A stretch of DNA of 64,000 bases from Klebsiella terrigena (GCF_006539725.1 NZ_BJNO01000009.1:104108-168107), one strand, 5' to 3'. Counted from the stretch's first letter, positions 36,208 to 46,523 are shown. Notes: generated by a model from the sequence alone, not told the origin. Numbers and translations: made by a program.

Positions 36208-37611
36208 TTATTTCGCGAGACGTTTCTTACCGGCAAAGAACCAGCCCACCGCCAGCAGAACAAACCACAGCGGCGTGACGATCAGCGCCTGGCGCGTGTC
36301 GGTTTCCAGCGTCAGCAGCACCACCACGAAGACGAAGAACGCCATACAAACCCAGCACATCAGCTTGCCCAGCGGCATCTTATACTTCGACTGCTCGTGC
36401 AGCTGCGGGCGCTTTTTGCGATAGACCAGATACGAGCACAGGATAATGGTCCAGACGAACATAAACAGGATCGCCGAAACCGTGGTGATCATGGTGAACG
36501 CGGAAATCACGCTTGGATTCACCATCAGCATCACCACGCCGCCCAGCAGGCACATGCAGGAGAAGGTCAGGCCTTTCGCCGGTACCGCACGTTTCGACAG
36601 TTTGGCGAACATCGACGGTGCCTGACCATCCTGCGCCAGGCCAAACAGCATACGGCTGGTGGAGAATACGCCGCTGTTGGCCGAAGAGGCCGCGGAGGTC
36701 AGCACCACGAAGTTAATCAAGCTGGCCGCAGCTGGCAGGCCCACCAGCACAAAGAGTTCGACGAACGGGCTCTTGGTCGGAACCACCGAGCTCCACGGCG
36801 TCACCGACATAATCACGATCAGCGCGAAGACGTAGAACATAATGATACGCAGCGGGATAGAGTTAATCGCGCGCGGCAGGGATTTCTCCGGATCTTTGGT
36901 TTCCGCAGCGGTGGTGCCCACCAGCTCAATCCCAACGAAGGCGAAGACCGCAATCTGGAAGCCGGCAAAGAATCCGCTGATCCCTTTCGGGAACCAGCCG
37001 CCGTCATTCCACAGATGAGAAAAAGAGGCTTCTACGCCGGTCGGCGATTTGAAGTGCATCATCACCATGACCAGGCCGACGACAATCAGCGCCACGATAG
37101 CGACGATCTTGACCATCGCAAACCAGAACTCCATTTCCCCGAACATTTTCACGGTGGCAAGGTTCAGGCTCAGCAGCAGCAGGATAACCGCCAGCGAGGC
37201 CACCCAGTCGGAGAGGCCCGGGAACCAGAACTGGGCGTAGGCGGTAATCGCCACGACGTCCGCCATCCCGGTCACCACCCAGCAGAACCAGTAGGTCCAG
37301 CCGGTAAAGTATCCGGCCCACGGCCCCAGAAGATCGGCGGCGAAATCGCTGAACGATTTATATTCCAGATTCGACAGCAGCAGTTCGCCCATCGCACGCA
37401 TGACGAAAAACAGCATGAAGCCAATGATCATATAAACAAAAATGATGGATGGCCCGGCGAGACTGATGGTTTTACCGGACCCCATAAATAAGCCGGTACC
37501 GATAGCGCCGCCGATGGCAATAAGCTGAATATGCCGGTTTGTGAGATTTCGCCGCAGCGTTTGTTCCGTCGGAGCCTGCTCTTCAGCAGCGACTTTAACC
37601 TGATCTACCAT
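36208..37611 (-). CDS. cycA: D-serine/D-alanine/glycine transporter
   Basis: A 467-residue APC-superfamily proton symporter of the inner membrane that imports glycine, D-alanine, D-serine and D-cycloserine. There are twelve hydrophobic helices. The first has the amino-acid permease signature IAIGGAIGTGLFMGSGKTIS near residue 31, followed by GEWYF-type positions replaced with MGELLLSNLEYKSFSDF near 75. The GFQIAVFAFVGIELVGTTAA block is near 218. The leader region 37612-37917 (306 bp) is AT-rich with no gene; in E. coli this leader is a target of the GcvB small RNA. Confidence 0.96.
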   Translation of the reverse strand: MVDQVKVAAEEQAPTEQTLRRNLTNRHIQLIAIGGAIGTGLFMGSGKTISLAGPSIIFVYMIIGFMLFFVMRAMGELLLSNLEYKSFSDFAADLLGPWAGYFTGWTYWFCWVVTGMADVVAITAYAQFWFPGLSDWVASLAVILLLLSLNLATVKMFGEMEFWFAMVKIVAIVALIVVGLVMVMMHFKSPTGVEASFSHLWNDGGWFPKGISGFFAGFQIAVFAFVGIELVGTTAAETKDPEKSLPRAINSIPLRIIMFYVFALIVIMSVTPWSSVVPTKSPFVELFVLVGLPAAASLINFVVLTSAASSANSGVFSTSRMLFGLAQDGQAPSMFAKLSKRAVPAKGLTFSCMCLLGGVVMLMVNPSVISAFTMITTVSAILFMFVWTIILCSYLVYRKKRPQLHEQSKYKMPLGKLMCWVCMAFFVFVVVLLTLETDTRQALIVTPLWFVLLAVGWFFAGKKRLAK

Positions 37612-37880
37612 GTGATATTTTCCTGTTGTACCTGTCTGTGTTGTTCAGGCTCTACTGGCCCGTCATTGGTCATTACCCTTGGAAAAGGGCTTATCGATAT
37701 TAGGTAAGAATCGGAAGGATGAATACAATGATTTAGATATAATGTTAATTTTATGTTTAAAGTGAGTGTTATATCACTCCGGTCACGCGAAACAGCTCAC
37801 AAAACTACGCCAAAAAATCATTTAAGCAATATTAAACTCTAACTAAATTCAAACTTAAGCGTTTTACGCTATTTTTATTT

Positions 37881-37908
37881 GCTTCCCCGCCCCTTGGGGA
37901 GAGGAAGC
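37881..37908. repeat. GC-rich palindrome near the end of fklB
   Basis: GCTTCC and GGAAGC outer arms with CCCC/GGGG inner arms. It lies 10 bp past the fklB stop. It belongs to the same CCCTCTCC-like class seen at 14425-14447; no T-run follows on the fklB strand. Confidence 0.4.
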
Positions 37909-37917
37909 CACTACTGC

Positions 37918-38538
37918 TTAGATAATATCCAGCAGCTCTACTTCAAAAATCAGGGTGCTGAACGGAGGAATCGATGCGCCCGCGCCGCGCTCGCCGTAGG
38001 CGAGGTTGTGCGGAATGGTCAGCTCCCATTTTGAGCCAACCGGCATCAGGGTCAGCGCCTCAATCCAGCCGCCGATCACGCCGGTTACCGGGAATTCAGC
38101 CGGCTCGCCACGCGCAACGGAGCTGTCAAAAACGGTACCGTCGATAAGCTTACCGGTGTAGTGCACGCGAACGTGGTCGGTACGCGCCGGGATAGCGCCT
38201 TCGCCCTGGGTCAGGACGCGGAACTGCAGCCCGGATTCGGTGCTGTTCACGCCTTCGCGCTCGCGGTTTTCATCGAGGTATTTCTGGCCATCTGCCGCCA
38301 GCTCCTGGAAACGTTCGCGGCGTACCGCATCGGCACGTTCGTGAATTTCACGCAGCGCGCGGTGAACGGCTTCTACCGGCACCTGCGGCTGATTGCCTTC
38401 CAGCGCATCAGCAATACCGGCCACCAGCGCCTCAGGCAGCAGCCCCTGCAGGCCAGATTCGCTCAGCTGTTGTCCAACCTGCAAGCCGATACCGTAACTT
38501 GCCTGCGCTTCGATAGTGTCAAAAGTCGGGGTTGCCAT
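37918..38538 (-). CDS. fklB: FKBP-type peptidyl-prolyl cis-trans isomerase FklB (FKBP22)
   Basis: A 206-residue dimeric cis-trans prolyl isomerase. The N-terminal dimerisation helices ([20 protein letters not shown]) and long linker helix precede the FKBP domain near residues 115-206, with [18 protein letters not shown], then [19 protein letters not shown] and the terminal [12 protein letters not shown]. The start at 38538 ([10 protein letters not shown]) matches E. coli; the earlier ATG at 38568 would add ten residues. The 347-bp region up to ytfB holds an inverted repeat (GCCTGC/GCAGGC near 38584-38604) and promoter-like sequence, but no convincing gene. Confidence 0.95.
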   Translation of the reverse strand: MATPTFDTIEAQASYGIGLQVGQQLSESGLQGLLPEALVAGIADALEGNQPQVPVEAVHRALREIHERADAVRRERFQELAADGQKYLDENREREGVNSTESGLQFRVLTQGEGAIPARTDHVRVHYTGKLIDGTVFDSSVARGEPAEFPVTGVIGGWIEALTLMPVGSKWELTIPHNLAYGERGAGASIPPFSTLIFEVELLDII

Positions 38539-38885
38539 CTTTGTTCCTTTTTTGGGGGGAAAATTCATACTCTATAAACTTCGGCCTGCGGGAAGGCGGC
38601 AGGCTCCTGAGCCTTAGCGGTATAAATAACGCCATAAGCGAAGCGAGCAGCACTGCCAGCGCACCGGCAACCCGAAAGACGACGAGTATAAAGTGGTGGG
38701 CAGCATATCAGCCACAGCACGATGGGTAAAACTTTGTCGCTGGATGATGACAAATCTGAGGGAAACAGAAACAATAGGCAATATCAGGCTAACCTCACGA
38801 AACATATCTTTGTCTCGTCCATCAGGAAGTTAGCCATCTATACTCTACGGAGCAGCATAAAAATATGCGGAGCAGGAGGAAAGCC

Positions 38886-39551
38886 ATGCCCGGGCGCTTT
38901 GAAATGACACCTACCCTGGCGAAGATCTGGCACGCCCCGGATCATATTCGCATTATGGATCCGCTGCCGCCAATGCACCGTCGGGGCATTATCGCCGGAG
39001 CCCTGCTGGTGGTTATCGGCATACTGCTCCCCTCCGAGGACAGCAGCACGTCCGCCCAGGTCAGCCGCGACGCCAGCCTCGATATGCAGTCGCAGTCCCA
39101 GCCGCAATCGTCTTCACAGCAGGCTATCCCGCTGCCGCCCATTACCTCAACGCCTACGGTGAGCGACGCCGATCAGATGGCGCCGGTGGCACCAGAGCCG
39201 GTTCAGGACGAGCAGCCGGCCGAGCAGCAGAATCAGACCTACTCTCCGCCTCCGCAGCAACAGCAGCAATCTGCGCCGGGCATCGAGCAGCAGTGGCGCA
39301 CCTATCGCATCGAGTCAGGGAAAACCCTGGCCCAGCTGTTCCGCGACCATAATCTGCCGCCAACCGACGTTTACGCGATGGCCCAGGTCGAAGGTTCGGG
39401 GAAACCGCTCAGCTCGCTGCAAACCGGGCAAACGGTACAGATTAGACAGAATGCGAATGGGGTGGTAACCGGCCTGACTATCGATATCGGCGGTGGGCAG
39501 CAGGTGCTGTTTACCCGTCAGGCAAACGGCAGCTTTATTCGTGCGCGATAG
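38886..39551 (+). CDS. ytfB: Cell-division-associated OapA-like protein YtfB
   Basis: A 221-residue inner-membrane protein. A short cytoplasmic part (MPGRFEMTPTLAKIWHAPD) leads to one transmembrane segment (GIIAGALLVVIGILLP, near residue 36-51). A long Gln/Pro/Ser-rich periplasmic linker follows, then a C-terminal OapA/LysM-like domain (YRIESGKTLAQLFRDHNLPP) thought to bind glycan. In E. coli it is linked to septation. The start at 38886 is chosen by similarity; the upstream ATG at 38865 is less likely because the AGGAGGA ribosome-binding site sits between them. The stop codon lies inside a CGCGATA/TATCGCG hairpin. Confidence 0.92.
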   Translation: MPGRFEMTPTLAKIWHAPDHIRIMDPLPPMHRRGIIAGALLVVIGILLPSEDSSTSAQVSRDASLDMQSQSQPQSSSQQAIPLPPITSTPTVSDADQMAPVAPEPVQDEQPAEQQNQTYSPPPQQQQQSAPGIEQQWRTYRIESGKTLAQLFRDHNLPPTDVYAMAQVEGSGKPLSSLQTGQTVQIRQNANGVVTGLTIDIGGGQQVLFTRQANGSFIRAR

Positions 39552-39585
39552 TCTATCGCGAATAAATTAGCGTGGGGGAAGGCAG

Positions 39586-39615
39586 AAAAGCAAAACGCCG
39601 GCACAAGGCCGGCGT
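39586..39615 (-). terminator. Terminator of the rpsF-priB-rpsR-rplI operon
   Basis: On the minus strand ACGCCGGC and GCCGGCGT pair around a 5-base loop and are followed by TTTGCTTTT, 24 bp after the rplI stop. Confidence 0.85.
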
Positions 39616-39638
39616 CTCGACGCGAGCAGAGTAAAAAA

Positions 39639-40100
<462 letters not shown>

Positions 40101-40127
40101 TTAAAGTCGTTAATAGACAGCGGCCGA

Positions 40128-40674
<547 letters not shown>

Positions 40675-40679
40675 CAGGA

Positions 40680-41093
<414 letters not shown>

Positions 41094-41100
41094 TTATTCA

Positions 41101-41135
41101 GCCTCCTGTCTGGGTCAGCCGCGGCCCATGGAGGC
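41101..41135 (-). promoter_or_regulatory. S6:S18 autoregulatory leader hairpin of rpsF
   Basis: On the minus strand GCCTCC and GGAGGC form the outer stem and TGGG/CCCA the inner stem, enclosing a loop with CCG. It begins 25 bp before the rpsF ATG. This matches the described bS6:bS18 mRNA-binding structure, in which the complex recognises a CCG bulge or loop. Confidence 0.65.
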
Positions 41136-41175
41136 AAGGAACGTGGTTAAAGGGCGGCTGAAAAATTGACGCGTC

Positions 41176-41204
41176 ATTCTAATTGCGAACCACCATAAAC
41201 TCAA
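41176..41204 (-). promoter_or_regulatory. Predicted rpsF operon promoter
   Basis: On the minus strand TTGAGT (41204-41199) and TAGAAT (41181-41176) are separated by exactly 17 bp, a good sigma-70 promoter about 100 bp before rpsF and just upstream of the leader hairpin. Confidence 0.65.
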
Positions 41205-41415
41205 GCTGATTGCGCAAATAATTCGCACTAACGGCAAAGCCGCGCTAAGTCAGTGATTTAAAATTAATCAACGGCAGCAGCGACACTTTTTTGAACAACT
41301 TCATCAGAAATGGTCGCGATGCACCCGGCAGGGAGTGATTACACTTACATCAAGAGCAATCTATAGCCCAAGGGAGCCCGGGTTAACGTCAGGACAGTTA
41401 TAAGGAGCGTAGATT

Positions 41416-41691
41416 ATGAAATACATCCTCATTGCCGTAATGGCTGCGCTTTTACTGAGCGCCAACGCGCTGGCAGCCATCAAAATCGATGGACGTCAGG
41501 CACGTAACATGGACGATGTACAGAGCCTGGGCGTTATCTATATCAACCACAATATGGCCACTGAGCAAGAGGCCGATAAGGCCCTTAACCAGCTGAGCGA
41601 CGAACAGGGGGCAAAATACTTCCAGCCGATCCTGATCCACGAACCGGAAAGCAACGGCGCAATCCACGCCAGCGCCGCGCTCTATCGCTAA
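41416..41691 (+). CDS. yjfY: DUF1471 family periplasmic protein YjfY
   Basis: A 91-residue exported protein of the YhcN/BhsA family. Signal peptide MKYILIAVMAALLLSANALA. The mature part has the DUF1471 pattern: RNMDDVQSLGVIYINHN, the KALNQLSDEQGAKYFQPILI helix-strand, and a final AALYR. Such proteins are linked to stress and biofilm responses. A purine-rich site (TAAGGAGCG) precedes the ATG. In E. coli it follows the ula operon, absent here. Confidence 0.9.
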   Translation: MKYILIAVMAALLLSANALAAIKIDGRQARNMDDVQSLGVIYINHNMATEQEADKALNQLSDEQGAKYFQPILIHEPESNGAIHASAALYR

Positions 41692-41753
41692 CCACCCTTC
41701 TCTAACCCCTTCGCCTCCGCTGCGGGGACGAAGGGCCCAGCCCGCCGCCGCGC

Positions 41754-42470
41754 CTAAAGCGTGCGCTTAAAGAACCCGACCGTTTCGGCCAGCGCCTCTG
41801 GCGTAATGCGATGGCGCACGCCCTGCTGCCAGACGCAGGTCAGGTTTTCGGCCAGGCCGCTTTGCTGCAGGGCCTGCTGGAGGCGGAAGGTTTCGCCAGG
41901 CGGTACCACGTCGTCCTCATCGCCGTGCCAAAGCAGCAGCGGCCTGCTGGCGAGCGTCACCAGCTGATGGCTGACGTCCCACTCCGTCAGCTGCTCCGCG
42001 TCCAGGGAGGGTGAAGGAAACAGGCTTTGCGCGAGGCTGCTGAAATAGCCGGACCCCATCAGACAGGCGACGCTTTTCAGCTGCGGATGATGGGTCATAA
42101 TGCCCAGCGCCGTCATTCCGCCCATCGAGGCGCCGGCGACCGCCAGCCTGTCGTCCGCAATCCACCCCTGCGCGGCGATCGCAGCGCGCAGCGCGGTGAA
42201 TTCGGCGAAGTTCTGTAGCAAGATGGGCCAAAAGCGCTGCATTCGCCCTTTTTCATCACCGAAGTAGCGCGCGCCATGCTCAGGCGCATCGGGCATAATG
42301 ACGCGAAATCCCGCCTCCGCCAGCGCCACGGCAAAGTAGCTATAGACCAGCTTAGAAGAGGTGAATCCGTGATAAAAAACGATACACGGCAGAGGCCGGT
42401 CTGACGCATTTTGCGGACAGGCATGAAGCACCTCGCCGCCCGCAAGATTACGCACTTCCAGTACAATCAT
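41754..42470 (-). CDS. yjfP: Alpha/beta-hydrolase esterase YjfP
   Basis: A 238-residue carboxylesterase of the alpha/beta-hydrolase fold. The oxyanion region HGFTSSKLVYSYFAV is near residue 34. The nucleophile elbow GASMGGM carries the Ser near residue 114. The catalytic Asp is in WHGDEDDVVPPGE and the His in GVRHRITPEAL. E. coli YjfP acts on short-chain esters and acylated sugars; it is slightly longer than this protein. Convergent with yjfY, with a partial palindrome (CCCTTCG/CGAAGGG-type) between them. Confidence 0.92.
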   Translation of the reverse strand: MIVLEVRNLAGGEVLHACPQNASDRPLPCIVFYHGFTSSKLVYSYFAVALAEAGFRVIMPDAPEHGARYFGDEKGRMQRFWPILLQNFAEFTALRAAIAAQGWIADDRLAVAGASMGGMTALGIMTHHPQLKSVACLMGSGYFSSLAQSLFPSPSLDAEQLTEWDVSHQLVTLASRPLLLWHGDEDDVVPPGETFRLQQALQQSGLAENLTCVWQQGVRHRITPEALAETVGFFKRTL

Positions 42471-42679
42471 TTATCGTCTCCCGTCTCTAGAGTAGCGGTG
42501 TGCCATGGGCTAACATATAGCCAAAGGCGTGGGTTCAGCCGCGATTTATAATGTTGAGAACTGGGTTACGCTTTCACAACATTTTCATTCGAAAATCGCG
42601 TCAGAGATAACAATTCGGGAACATTCCCCGGAAATGTCATTCAGGCTACCACTACACTGTGACTAACAGGAAACGAGAT

Positions 42680-42988
42680 ATGGTTATGCGTAGGTTTACA
42701 CCGTGGTTACTGGCGATTGTTCTGAGCGGCTGTAGCGCCCTGCAGGGAACGCCTGAAGCCCCGCCGCCTGCGACCAGCCATCCGCAAGAGATTCACCGTA
42801 ACCAGACCAGCGGGCTACAAAAAATGGGGACGGTGAGCGTGCTGATGTATGGTTCGCCGATGGATGTTGAAGCTGCGCTGAAGGTCAAAGCAGAAGCGGC
42901 TAAAGCGGATTACTACGTCATCATAATGATTGATGACACCCTGGTTCCCGGCCAGTGGTATTCGCAGGCAATTCTGTACCGTAAATAA
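42680..42988 (+). CDS. bsmA: Biofilm peroxide-resistance lipoprotein BsmA (DUF1471)
   Basis: A lipoprotein of 102 residues from the ATG at 42680, preceded by AGGAAACGAG. The lipobox is LSGC, with the modified Cys near residue 17. The mature DUF1471 domain has TSGLQKMGTVSVLMYGSPMD and ends SQAILYRK. In E. coli BsmA (YjfO) helps biofilms survive peroxide and acid. A GTG at 42659 would extend the N-terminus but has no good ribosome-binding site. Confidence 0.9.
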   Translation: MVMRRFTPWLLAIVLSGCSALQGTPEAPPPATSHPQEIHRNQTSGLQKMGTVSVLMYGSPMDVEAALKVKAEAAKADYYVIIMIDDTLVPGQWYSQAILYRK

Positions 42989-43126
42989 CGGTGCGACGCC
43001 TTTAACCCCGCTTTACATTGCTTTGCATCCGTTCACGTTCTCCTGTGCATAATAACGTTCAGCCAGTCAAACCTGGCAGGACGTTAGCAACGGACTGCCC
43101 TCGGGCCACGCGAAATGGAGCTGACG

Positions 43127-43402
43127 ATGAAACGATCATTTACCTTACCCAGCCTGCTGTTTAACGCTACAACGGCACATACTGCAGCACAGTCCGCAGA
43201 ATTTGCCAGCGCGGACTGCGTCACTGGCCTGAATGAAATCGGCCTGATTTCCGTCAACAATATTGCCGGCAGCCAGCAGGACGTCGAGCATGCCATCGCC
43301 GTGAAGGCCGATGAGCAGGGCGCCTCCTGGTATCGCATCGTCCAGATGTACGAGGAACAGCAGCCGGACAGCTGGCGGGTACAGGCCATTCTCTACGCCT
43401 GA
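43127..43402 (+). CDS. yjfN: DUF1471 family protein YjfN
   Basis: A 91-residue exported DUF1471 protein almost identical to E. coli YjfN in its mature part: SAEFASADCVTGLNEIG, then ADEQGASWYRIVQMYEEQQP and a terminal QAILYA. In E. coli YjfN stimulates the periplasmic protease DegP. The start at 43127 is favoured by GGAG six bases upstream. Its end overlaps the convergent aidB end by 10 bp. Confidence 0.9.
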   Translation: MKRSFTLPSLLFNATTAHTAAQSAEFASADCVTGLNEIGLISVNNIAGSQQDVEHAIAVKADEQGASWYRIVQMYEEQQPDSWRVQAILYA

Positions 43403-45030
43403 GGCGCCTGGCGCCCGCGCCCGGTGCCGCGCAGCAGCAGGTCATCGAGCGTTTGCGCGTCCAGCCGCACGCCGCCGCGCGGGTCGAGCATCATTCGACA
43501 CCAGGCCTGAGCCAGCGGCGGTGAAGCGTAGCGCAGCATCTGCGCTCCCGCGCCTAGCCGGTACACCAGCCGGGTTATCTCCCGGCCCTGCTCTTCCGCT
43601 GGCCGCCTCAGCAGCTGCTGCAGCTGACGCCATCCGCGATCGAAATGGCGATTCTGCCCTTTAACTTCCGCACACTCTGTCGCCAGCAGCTCCAGCGCCG
43701 CCGGCTGCTTGCTCAGCACCCGCATCACGTCGAGACACATAATATTCCCGGAGCCTTCCCAGATGCTGTTCACCGGCGTCTCCCGGTACAGGCGCGGCAG
43801 CTCGCTCTCCTCGCAGTAGCCGATACCGCCCAGCACCTCCATCGCTTCGCCAACAAAGGGGATCGCGGATTTGCAGATGGCAAACTTCGCCGCCGGGGTA
43901 AACAGGCGGGCCCACAGCACCTCCTGCCCGTCGTTTCGCTTGTCCCACGCGCGCGCCAGGCGGAATAAAAAGGCGGTTTGTCCCTCAAGCTGCAGCGCCA
44001 TCTGGCCCAGCACCTGGCGCATCATCGGTTGCTCGACCAGGCTTTTACCGAACGCCTGGCGCTGAAAAGCGTGATAGAAGGCGACCGACCAGGCCCGACG
44101 CATTAAGGCATGGCTGCCCAGCGCGCAGTCGAAGCGGGTCAGGCCGCCCATTTTGAGGATTTGCCGTACGCCGTCCCCCTCTTCGCCCACCAGCCAGCCG
44201 CAGGCGTCATAGAACTCCACCTCGCTGCTGGCGTTAGAGCGGTTGCCGAGCTTATCTTTGAGCCTTTCGAGGTGTAGCGCATTGCGCTGGCCGTCCGGCA
44301 GAAGACGCGGGACAAAGAAACAGGAGAGCCCGCCGGGCGCCTGCGCCAGCACCAGGTGCGCGTCGCTTTGCGGTACCGAGAAAAACCACTTGTGGCCCAC
44401 CAGACGATAAAACCCGTCGGCGCTCTTTTCGGCGCGGGTGGTATTGCTCAGCACATCCGATCCCCCCTGCTTTTCCGTCATTCCCATGCCGATCAGCAGC
44501 CCGCGCTTCTGGCTGCCCGGCACCAGGTGCGGATCGTAGCGATCGCTCAGCAGCGGCGTCAGCCAGTCGCTAAACGGCCCGGGGAGCGACTGCTGCAGCA
44601 GAGGCGTGGCGGCGAAGGTCATGGTTATCGGGCATAGCGTTCCGGCCTCCACCTGCGCATGCAGCATAAAGCGCGCCGCCCGGGCCACGAAAGCGCCGGC
44701 GCGCGCGTCGTCCTGCCAGGCGAGATTATGCACCCGGTTAGCGCACAGACCCTGCATCAGCAGGTGCCAGGCGGGATGAAAGCGCACATCGTCAAGCCGC
44801 GTACCGGTCGCGTCATAGCGCAGCAGCTCCGGCGGATTAACGTTAGCCAGCCTCCCCAGTTCCAGCGACTCTGCCGTTCCCAGCTGCTGGCCGATGCTGG
44901 CCAGCAGATCGCCATCCCAGGCGGCGCCCTCGCGGGCTACGGCTTCGCGCAGCGCGGTATCGGACAAGAATAAGTTGCTGTTCAGCAGCGGCGTCGGCTG
45001 ATTAAACACGGTATGAGTTGGCCAGTGCAT
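43393..45030 (-). CDS. aidB: Acyl-CoA dehydrogenase-like protein AidB
   Basis: A 545-residue flavoprotein of the acyl-CoA dehydrogenase superfamily. In E. coli it is induced by the Ada response to alkylation and binds DNA upstream of protected genes. Visible blocks are GMTEKQGGSD near 184, GHKWFFSVP, GGLSCFFVPRLLPDG near 235, MGGLTRFDCALGSHALMRRA and GGIGYCEESELPRLYRE near 420. The start at 45030 (MHWPTHTVFNQP) follows the E. coli protein; the frame is open further upstream to 45144. It is divergent from the MHS transporter gene. Confidence 0.95.
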   Translation of the reverse strand: MHWPTHTVFNQPTPLLNSNLFLSDTALREAVAREGAAWDGDLLASIGQQLGTAESLELGRLANVNPPELLRYDATGTRLDDVRFHPAWHLLMQGLCANRVHNLAWQDDARAGAFVARAARFMLHAQVEAGTLCPITMTFAATPLLQQSLPGPFSDWLTPLLSDRYDPHLVPGSQKRGLLIGMGMTEKQGGSDVLSNTTRAEKSADGFYRLVGHKWFFSVPQSDAHLVLAQAPGGLSCFFVPRLLPDGQRNALHLERLKDKLGNRSNASSEVEFYDACGWLVGEEGDGVRQILKMGGLTRFDCALGSHALMRRAWSVAFYHAFQRQAFGKSLVEQPMMRQVLGQMALQLEGQTAFLFRLARAWDKRNDGQEVLWARLFTPAAKFAICKSAIPFVGEAMEVLGGIGYCEESELPRLYRETPVNSIWEGSGNIMCLDVMRVLSKQPAALELLATECAEVKGQNRHFDRGWRQLQQLLRRPAEEQGREITRLVYRLGAGAQMLRYASPPLAQAWCRMMLDPRGGVRLDAQTLDDLLLRGTGRGRQAPQA

Positions 45031-45224
45031 AGTGCTTCCCTCCGTCAATGGCGTTGTACTCAGTATGGTCAGCCTGGGCCGGGAGCGCCCGCGAGCCGGG
45101 TCACAAAAAACCATTCGTCCCTTCGTGAAGCGCATCACAGGCATAAGAATTTAAAATTTTATCAGGCTGAAGTTGTGGAATAATTTATTCACTTGTTATT
45201 TTTTTGTTGAAATCAGGATGGCCT

Positions 45225-46523
45225 ATGCAGACCGCGACACGCCCTACGGGCGCGCACAAGCGCGCGCTGATCGCCGGATCTATCGGCAACTTTATTGAAT
45301 GGTATGAGTTTGCGGTCTACGGCTTTCTGGCGACGGTTATCGCCCGGAACTTCTTTCAGCTGGCCGGCGAGGCGCCACTGACGGGCCTGATCCTGACCTA
45401 CGCCTCCTTCGCTATCGCCTTTTTCTTCCGTCCGCTAGGCGCCATTATTTTTGGCCGCATCGGCGATCGAATCGGCCGCAAGCCGACGCTGATCGTCGTC
45501 CTGGTGATGATGACGCTCGCCACCACGGCAATTGGCCTGGTACCGACGTATGCCAGCATCGGGGTAGCGGCCCCGCTGATTTTGACCGGGCTGCGCATTC
45601 TGCAGGGGCTGTTTGCCGGCGGGGAGTATGGCGGTGCCGTCTCGCTGATGACCGAGTTTGCGCCTCGCGGCAAGCGCGGCCTGTATGGCGCATGGCAATC
45701 CTTCACCGTCGCCCTCGGCCTGCTGGCCGGCGCCGGGGTCGTCGCCCTGATATCCGCGGTGCTGAGCCCGGAAGAGCTCCATGCCTGGGGCTGGCGAATT
45801 CCGTTCTTCCTCGCCATCCCGATGGGGGTAGTCGCACTCTGGCTGCGGGTGAAAATGGAAGAGACGCCGGGGTTTCTCCGCCAGCAGCAACAGCAACAGC
45901 AGCGTCCGCAGGCCAGCGCCGACCTGAGCCATACTCTGAAAGCGATTATCACCGGCATCGGCCGCCTGATGGTCTGGTCCGCCGCAGGCTACACCTACCT
46001 GGTGATTATGCCCGCCTACCTGCAGTCGGCGCTGCACACCGGCTTTAACCAGGCGCTGCTGATCGCGGTGATCTCCAATATTGGCTTTGCGCTCACCATT
46101 CTTCCTGCCGGGATACTCAGCGATAAGTGGGGTCGGCGTAACGTGATGGTGATGGCCGCGGTGCTGCTGCTGATACTGGCGCTGCCGCTGCTGAAAATTC
46201 TTCAGGCGGAATCCAGCACGCTGCTGATAAAAGGCGCGGTGGTGCTCATTGCTGGCGGTCTGGTGGGGGTGCTGGCAGGGCCGGGACCGGCGATGCTGGC
46301 AGAGATGTTCCCGACAAGGGTGCGCTATACCGGCCTTGGGCTGGCCTATTCGCTCTCTAATGCGGTGTTTTCCGGCTGCGCCGGGCTGATTATTACCGGC
46401 CTGATTAAACAGACCGGTAATCTTGATATTCCGGCTTACTACGTCATGGCGACGGCGGTAGTCAGTATCATCGCGCTGATGACGCTCAATAAGAACGATC
46501 ACCTGCGCTCGCTGGACGAGTAG
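45225..46523 (+). CDS. MFS transporter, metabolite:H+ symporter (MHS) type
   Basis: A 432-residue twelve-helix inner-membrane symporter. The N-terminal motif GSIGNFIEWYEFAVYGF is typical of the MHS group (KgtP, ProP, ShiA). The loop between helices 2 and 3 has FGRIGDRIGRKPTL and the loop 8-9 copy is LSDKWGRRNVMV. GGEYGGAVSLMTEFAPRGKRG is the other MHS signature. The central loop carries a run of seven Gln (near residues 213-219). The substrate is unknown, perhaps an organic acid or osmolyte. AGGA lies six bases before the ATG. It replaces the yjfI-yjfC genes found at this site in E. coli. Confidence 0.88.
   Translation: MQTATRPTGAHKRALIAGSIGNFIEWYEFAVYGFLATVIARNFFQLAGEAPLTGLILTYASFAIAFFFRPLGAIIFGRIGDRIGRKPTLIVVLVMMTLATTAIGLVPTYASIGVAAPLILTGLRILQGLFAGGEYGGAVSLMTEFAPRGKRGLYGAWQSFTVALGLLAGAGVVALISAVLSPEELHAWGWRIPFFLAIPMGVVALWLRVKMEETPGFLRQQQQQQQRPQASADLSHTLKAIITGIGRLMVWSAAGYTYLVIMPAYLQSALHTGFNQALLIAVISNIGFALTILPAGILSDKWGRRNVMVMAAVLLLILALPLLKILQAESSTLLIKGAVVLIAGGLVGVLAGPGPAMLAEMFPTRVRYTGLGLAYSLSNAVFSGCAGLIITGLIKQTGNLDIPAYYVMATAVVSIIALMTLNKNDHLRSLDE

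Noticed and set aside
36397..37491. 364-codon open frame antisense to cycA
   Set aside because: Shadow of a conserved transporter gene; the chain is full of His, Gln and Arg with no domain.
37881..37908. Hairpin after fklB as a Rho-independent terminator
   Set aside because: No T-run follows on either gene strand; kept only as a palindromic repeat.
38565..38805. Two small minus-strand open frames between fklB and ytfB
   Set aside because: No ribosome-binding site, no known family, and they overlap each other in different frames.
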